Assembly (NCBI GenBank): GCA_002506015.1
Contig: DAWR01000110.1
Coordinates: 1 to 5,791, forward strand
DNA: 5,791 nt
DNA from: Candidatus Methanogasteraceae archaeon UBA261
GTDB taxonomy: Archaea > Halobacteriota > Methanosarcinia > Methanosarcinales > Methanogasteraceae
Reading direction: 5' to 3'
Each line of letters starts with the position of its first letter. Positions within the stretch are counted from its first letter, which is position 1. The notes under the pieces were generated by a model. That model made no database searches and had not been told where the DNA came from. It worked only from the letters and a program-made list of their open reading frames with translations. Shown here one piece after another: positions 4,131 through 5,791 of this stretch. The position numbers and the translations under genes were made by a program.

Positions 4131-5429
4131 ATGACCCCGACCCCGACCCGAAAGAGACTCCAGCTCGCGCTCGATCTGCTTGAGACCGACCGCGCGATTC
4201 AAATTGCAAAAGAGACGTCCGAATACATCGACGTAATCGAGGTTGGAACCCCGCTCATCAAGAGCGAGGGCATGGCTGCGGTGCGTGCGATCAAAAAAGC
4301 ATTCCCAAACCACGCGATCGTCGCTGACATGAAGACGATGGACACCGGAGCAATCGAGGTCGAGATGGCTGCAAAATCCGGCGCAGAGATCGTTGCGATC
4401 ATGGGGGGCGCCGATGACTCAACGATTGAGGATGCGGTCAGATCCGCAAGAAAGTACGGTGTGGCGATGATGGCTGATCTTCTGTCTGTGTGTGACCCGG
4501 TCACTCGCGCAAAGGAGCTCGAAGAACTCGGAATCGATTGTGTCTGCGTACATGTCGGGATCGATCAGCAGATGAAGGGCGTGGATGCGCTGGATATCCT
4601 CAAGAATGTCGTGGATGCTGTGAATATCGAGGTTGCGGTTGCCGGTGGGCTCGATTCGGAGACCGCGGCGCAGGCAGAATCCATCGGTGCCACTACAATC
4701 ATCGTCGGAGGCGCAATCACGCGTTCCAGCGATTCAGCTTCTGCGGCTGCCAAGGTCCGCGATGCGATCGATCAGGGACCCGCGTCATCTGAACCGGCAA
4801 GGGAGCAGTCAACAGACGAAAGAACGCTTGAACTGCTCAGACAGGTGTCCACACCAAACATCTCGGATGCGATGCATCGCAAGGGCGCGATGAGCGGGAT
4901 GATGTCGATATGCCCTGGTCTGAAGATCGCGGGCAGGGCGATCACGGTTCATACACTTCCAGGAGACTGGGCAAATCCTATTGAGGTGATCGACCTGGCT
5001 TGCGAGGGGGATGTGATCGTGATTGACAACGGACGCGCAGATATTGCGCCATGGGGGGGACTTGCAACTCTCAGTTGCATGAACCGGAAAGTAGAGGGCG
5101 TTGTGATTGATGGCGCGGTAAGGGACGTGGACGAGATCAGGGAATTCAATTACCCGGTCTTTGCACGTGCGATTGTGCCGAATGCGGGCGAGCCAAAGGG
5201 ATACGGAGAGATCAATGTGGAGATCAATTGTGGGGGGCAGATTGTCAGGACCGGCGACTATGTTGTTGGCGATGACAGTGGCGTCGTTGTGATTCCTAAG
5301 GAGCGGGCTTACGAGATTGCGAGGCGCGCAAAAGAGGTCTACAAGACAGAACTTCGGATAAGATCGGAGATTGCACGGGGGAAATCGCTCTCAGAAGTTC
5401 TGGAGCTTGCGAAGTGGGAGAAGAGATAG
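4131..5429 (+). CDS. Bifunctional 3-hexulose-6-phosphate synthase / RraA-like (HMG aldolase-type) protein
   Basis: A 432-aa fusion. Residues 1-212 form a TIM barrel of the orotidine-decarboxylase superfamily. They carry Asp15 in LALD, Glu37, the DxKxxD signature D66-M-K68-T-M-D71, His141 in CVHVG, and phosphate loops AGGL (171-174) and VGGAI (192-196). This matches hexulose-6-phosphate synthase (HPS), which joins formaldehyde and ribulose 5-phosphate. In archaea lacking the oxidative pentose phosphate pathway it runs in reverse to make ribulose 5-phosphate. A Ser/Glu-rich linker (about 214-230) leads to an RraA-like domain (about 232-428) with DNGRADIAPWGG and DGAVRDVDE. This domain keeps the aldolase metal-site pattern G310-x20-R331-D332-x2-E335, so an aldolase or decarboxylase role is at least as likely as RNase regulation. 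Fused HPS-RraA proteins of about 430 aa are known in archaea. The partner 6-phospho-3-hexuloisomerase gene is not in the window. The start ATG fits the family; MTPTPT is a short added end. Confidence 0.92.
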   Translation: MTPTPTRKRLQLALDLLETDRAIQIAKETSEYIDVIEVGTPLIKSEGMAAVRAIKKAFPNHAIVADMKTMDTGAIEVEMAAKSGAEIVAIMGGADDSTIEDAVRSARKYGVAMMADLLSVCDPVTRAKELEELGIDCVCVHVGIDQQMKGVDALDILKNVVDAVNIEVAVAGGLDSETAAQAESIGATTIIVGGAITRSSDSASAAAKVRDAIDQGPASSEPAREQSTDERTLELLRQVSTPNISDAMHRKGAMSGMMSICPGLKIAGRAITVHTLPGDWANPIEVIDLACEGDVIVIDNGRADIAPWGGLATLSCMNRKVEGVVIDGAVRDVDEIREFNYPVFARAIVPNAGEPKGYGEINVEINCGGQIVRTGDYVVGDDSGVVVIPKERAYEIARRAKEVYKTELRIRSEIARGKSLSEVLELAKWEKR

Positions 5430-5454
5430 GTGTGGAGATGTTGCAGAACGTAGG

Positions 5455-5461
5455 TATTATA
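5455..5461 (+). promoter_or_regulatory. Possible TATA box of the right-edge UPF0175-like gene
   Basis: TATTATA, about 40 bp before ATG 5499. It would place a start site near 5485, just before the SD. A second AT tract, TATAAT (5475-5480), forms a 6-bp inverted pair with ATTATA. The 69-bp gap after the HPS-RraA stop shows no T-run terminator. Confidence 0.35.
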
Positions 5462-5485
5462 CAGTATCAACCCCTATAATCAATC

Positions 5486-5491
5486 GGGTGA
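5486..5491 (+). promoter_or_regulatory. Shine-Dalgarno of the right-edge gene
   Basis: GGGTGA ends 7 nt before ATG 5499-5501 and matches the GGTGA part of the archaeal SD. It decides the start of this edge-cut gene. Confidence 0.55.
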
Positions 5492-5498
5492 CCTGGAA

Positions 5499-5791
5499 AT
5501 GTCCACGGCAACGATCGTAACTGAACTTCCTGTGGAGACTCTGAAAGAGATTGAATACGGGTCAGAAAGAGACGGGACTAAGAAGTCTATCTTCCTGACC
5601 GGATTGATAGACGAGGGATTGCACGAGTGGAAGATGCATAAAGCACTCAGTATGTATAACGATCATCGGGTAACATTGTGGGAGGCAGCCGAGATTGCGG
5701 GGGTTTCCTTGTCGGAAATGCTGGCAGAGTTGCCGAAACAAAAAATAATCGTATCCCCTCCAAATCGGGGGGGTAAGACGTATGCGGGCTT
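5499..5791 (+). CDS. UPF0175-like antitoxin with ribbon-helix-helix-type N-terminus, 3'-partial
   Basis: 97 codons are visible before the right edge. The N-terminal part (about 1-45: TATIVTELPVETLKEIE, then a helical stretch ending LTGLIDEGLHEW) looks like a ribbon-helix-helix DNA-binding unit. The second part, HKALSMYNDHRVTLWEAAEIAGVSLSEMLAEL, is the characteristic UPF0175 helix-turn-helix-like segment. Such proteins are presumed antitoxins, autoregulating an operon with a PIN-domain ribonuclease that would lie beyond the edge. The frame stays open to the end through KQKIIVSPPNRGG. A run of seven G (5767-5773) near the end is a place where sequencing error could alter the frame. The family resembles the left-edge gene, but this one has the additional N-terminal domain. 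Family call good; partner unseen. Confidence 0.75.
   Translation, partial: MSTATIVTELPVETLKEIEYGSERDGTKKSIFLTGLIDEGLHEWKMHKALSMYNDHRVTLWEAAEIAGVSLSEMLAELPKQKIIVSPPNRGGKTYAG

Overview
The window looks like chromosomal DNA from a euryarchaeote, most likely a methanogen or a methane/alkane-oxidising relative (Methanosarcinales/ANME-like). This is inferred from gene content: a CobY-type cobinamide-phosphate guanylyltransferase, a small MJ1418-like class II aldolase, an ArsA/Get3-type ATPase with a C-terminal HSP20-like domain, and a hexulose-6-phosphate synthase fused to an RraA-like domain. TATA-like boxes and Shine-Dalgarno (SD) sequences of the GGAGG/GGTGA type fit an archaeon. No 16S rRNA is present, so finer placement is not possible.

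Layout. From the left edge to about 3990 everything reads leftward (minus strand). In transcription order it runs: an unrecognised 231-codon gene, arsA-like (ATGA overlap), a 63-aa CxxC protein (8-nt overlap), repeat copy 2, class II aldolase, repeat copy 1, cobY, a 42-aa small ORF with a strong SD, and a UPF0175-type antitoxin gene cut by the left edge. A divergent regulatory region of about 140 bp follows. To the right, on the plus strand, lie the HPS-RraA fusion gene and a second UPF0175-like gene cut by the right edge.

How the genes may work together. The first three minus-strand genes overlap and look like a translationally coupled unit: an ATPase/chaperone-like protein plus two uncharacterised partners. 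The aldolase, cobY and HPS-RraA genes are small-molecule metabolism: C3/lactaldehyde or deoxy-sugar cleavage, cobamide nucleotide-loop assembly, and pentose/formaldehyde interconversion. They do not form one obvious pathway. Both window edges carry antitoxin-like genes pointing outward.

The most unusual structure is a repeat of about 115 bp, in two diverged copies, each in the gap before a minus-strand metabolic gene. Each copy carries a TATA-like box followed by a long imperfect hairpin. In the outer stem, every non-Watson-Crick pair is a G.U wobble if the minus strand is the one transcribed. A second point of interest is the start of the 231-codon gene: a good SD and ATG lie one frame away and end in TGA, so removing one base would join them to the main frame.
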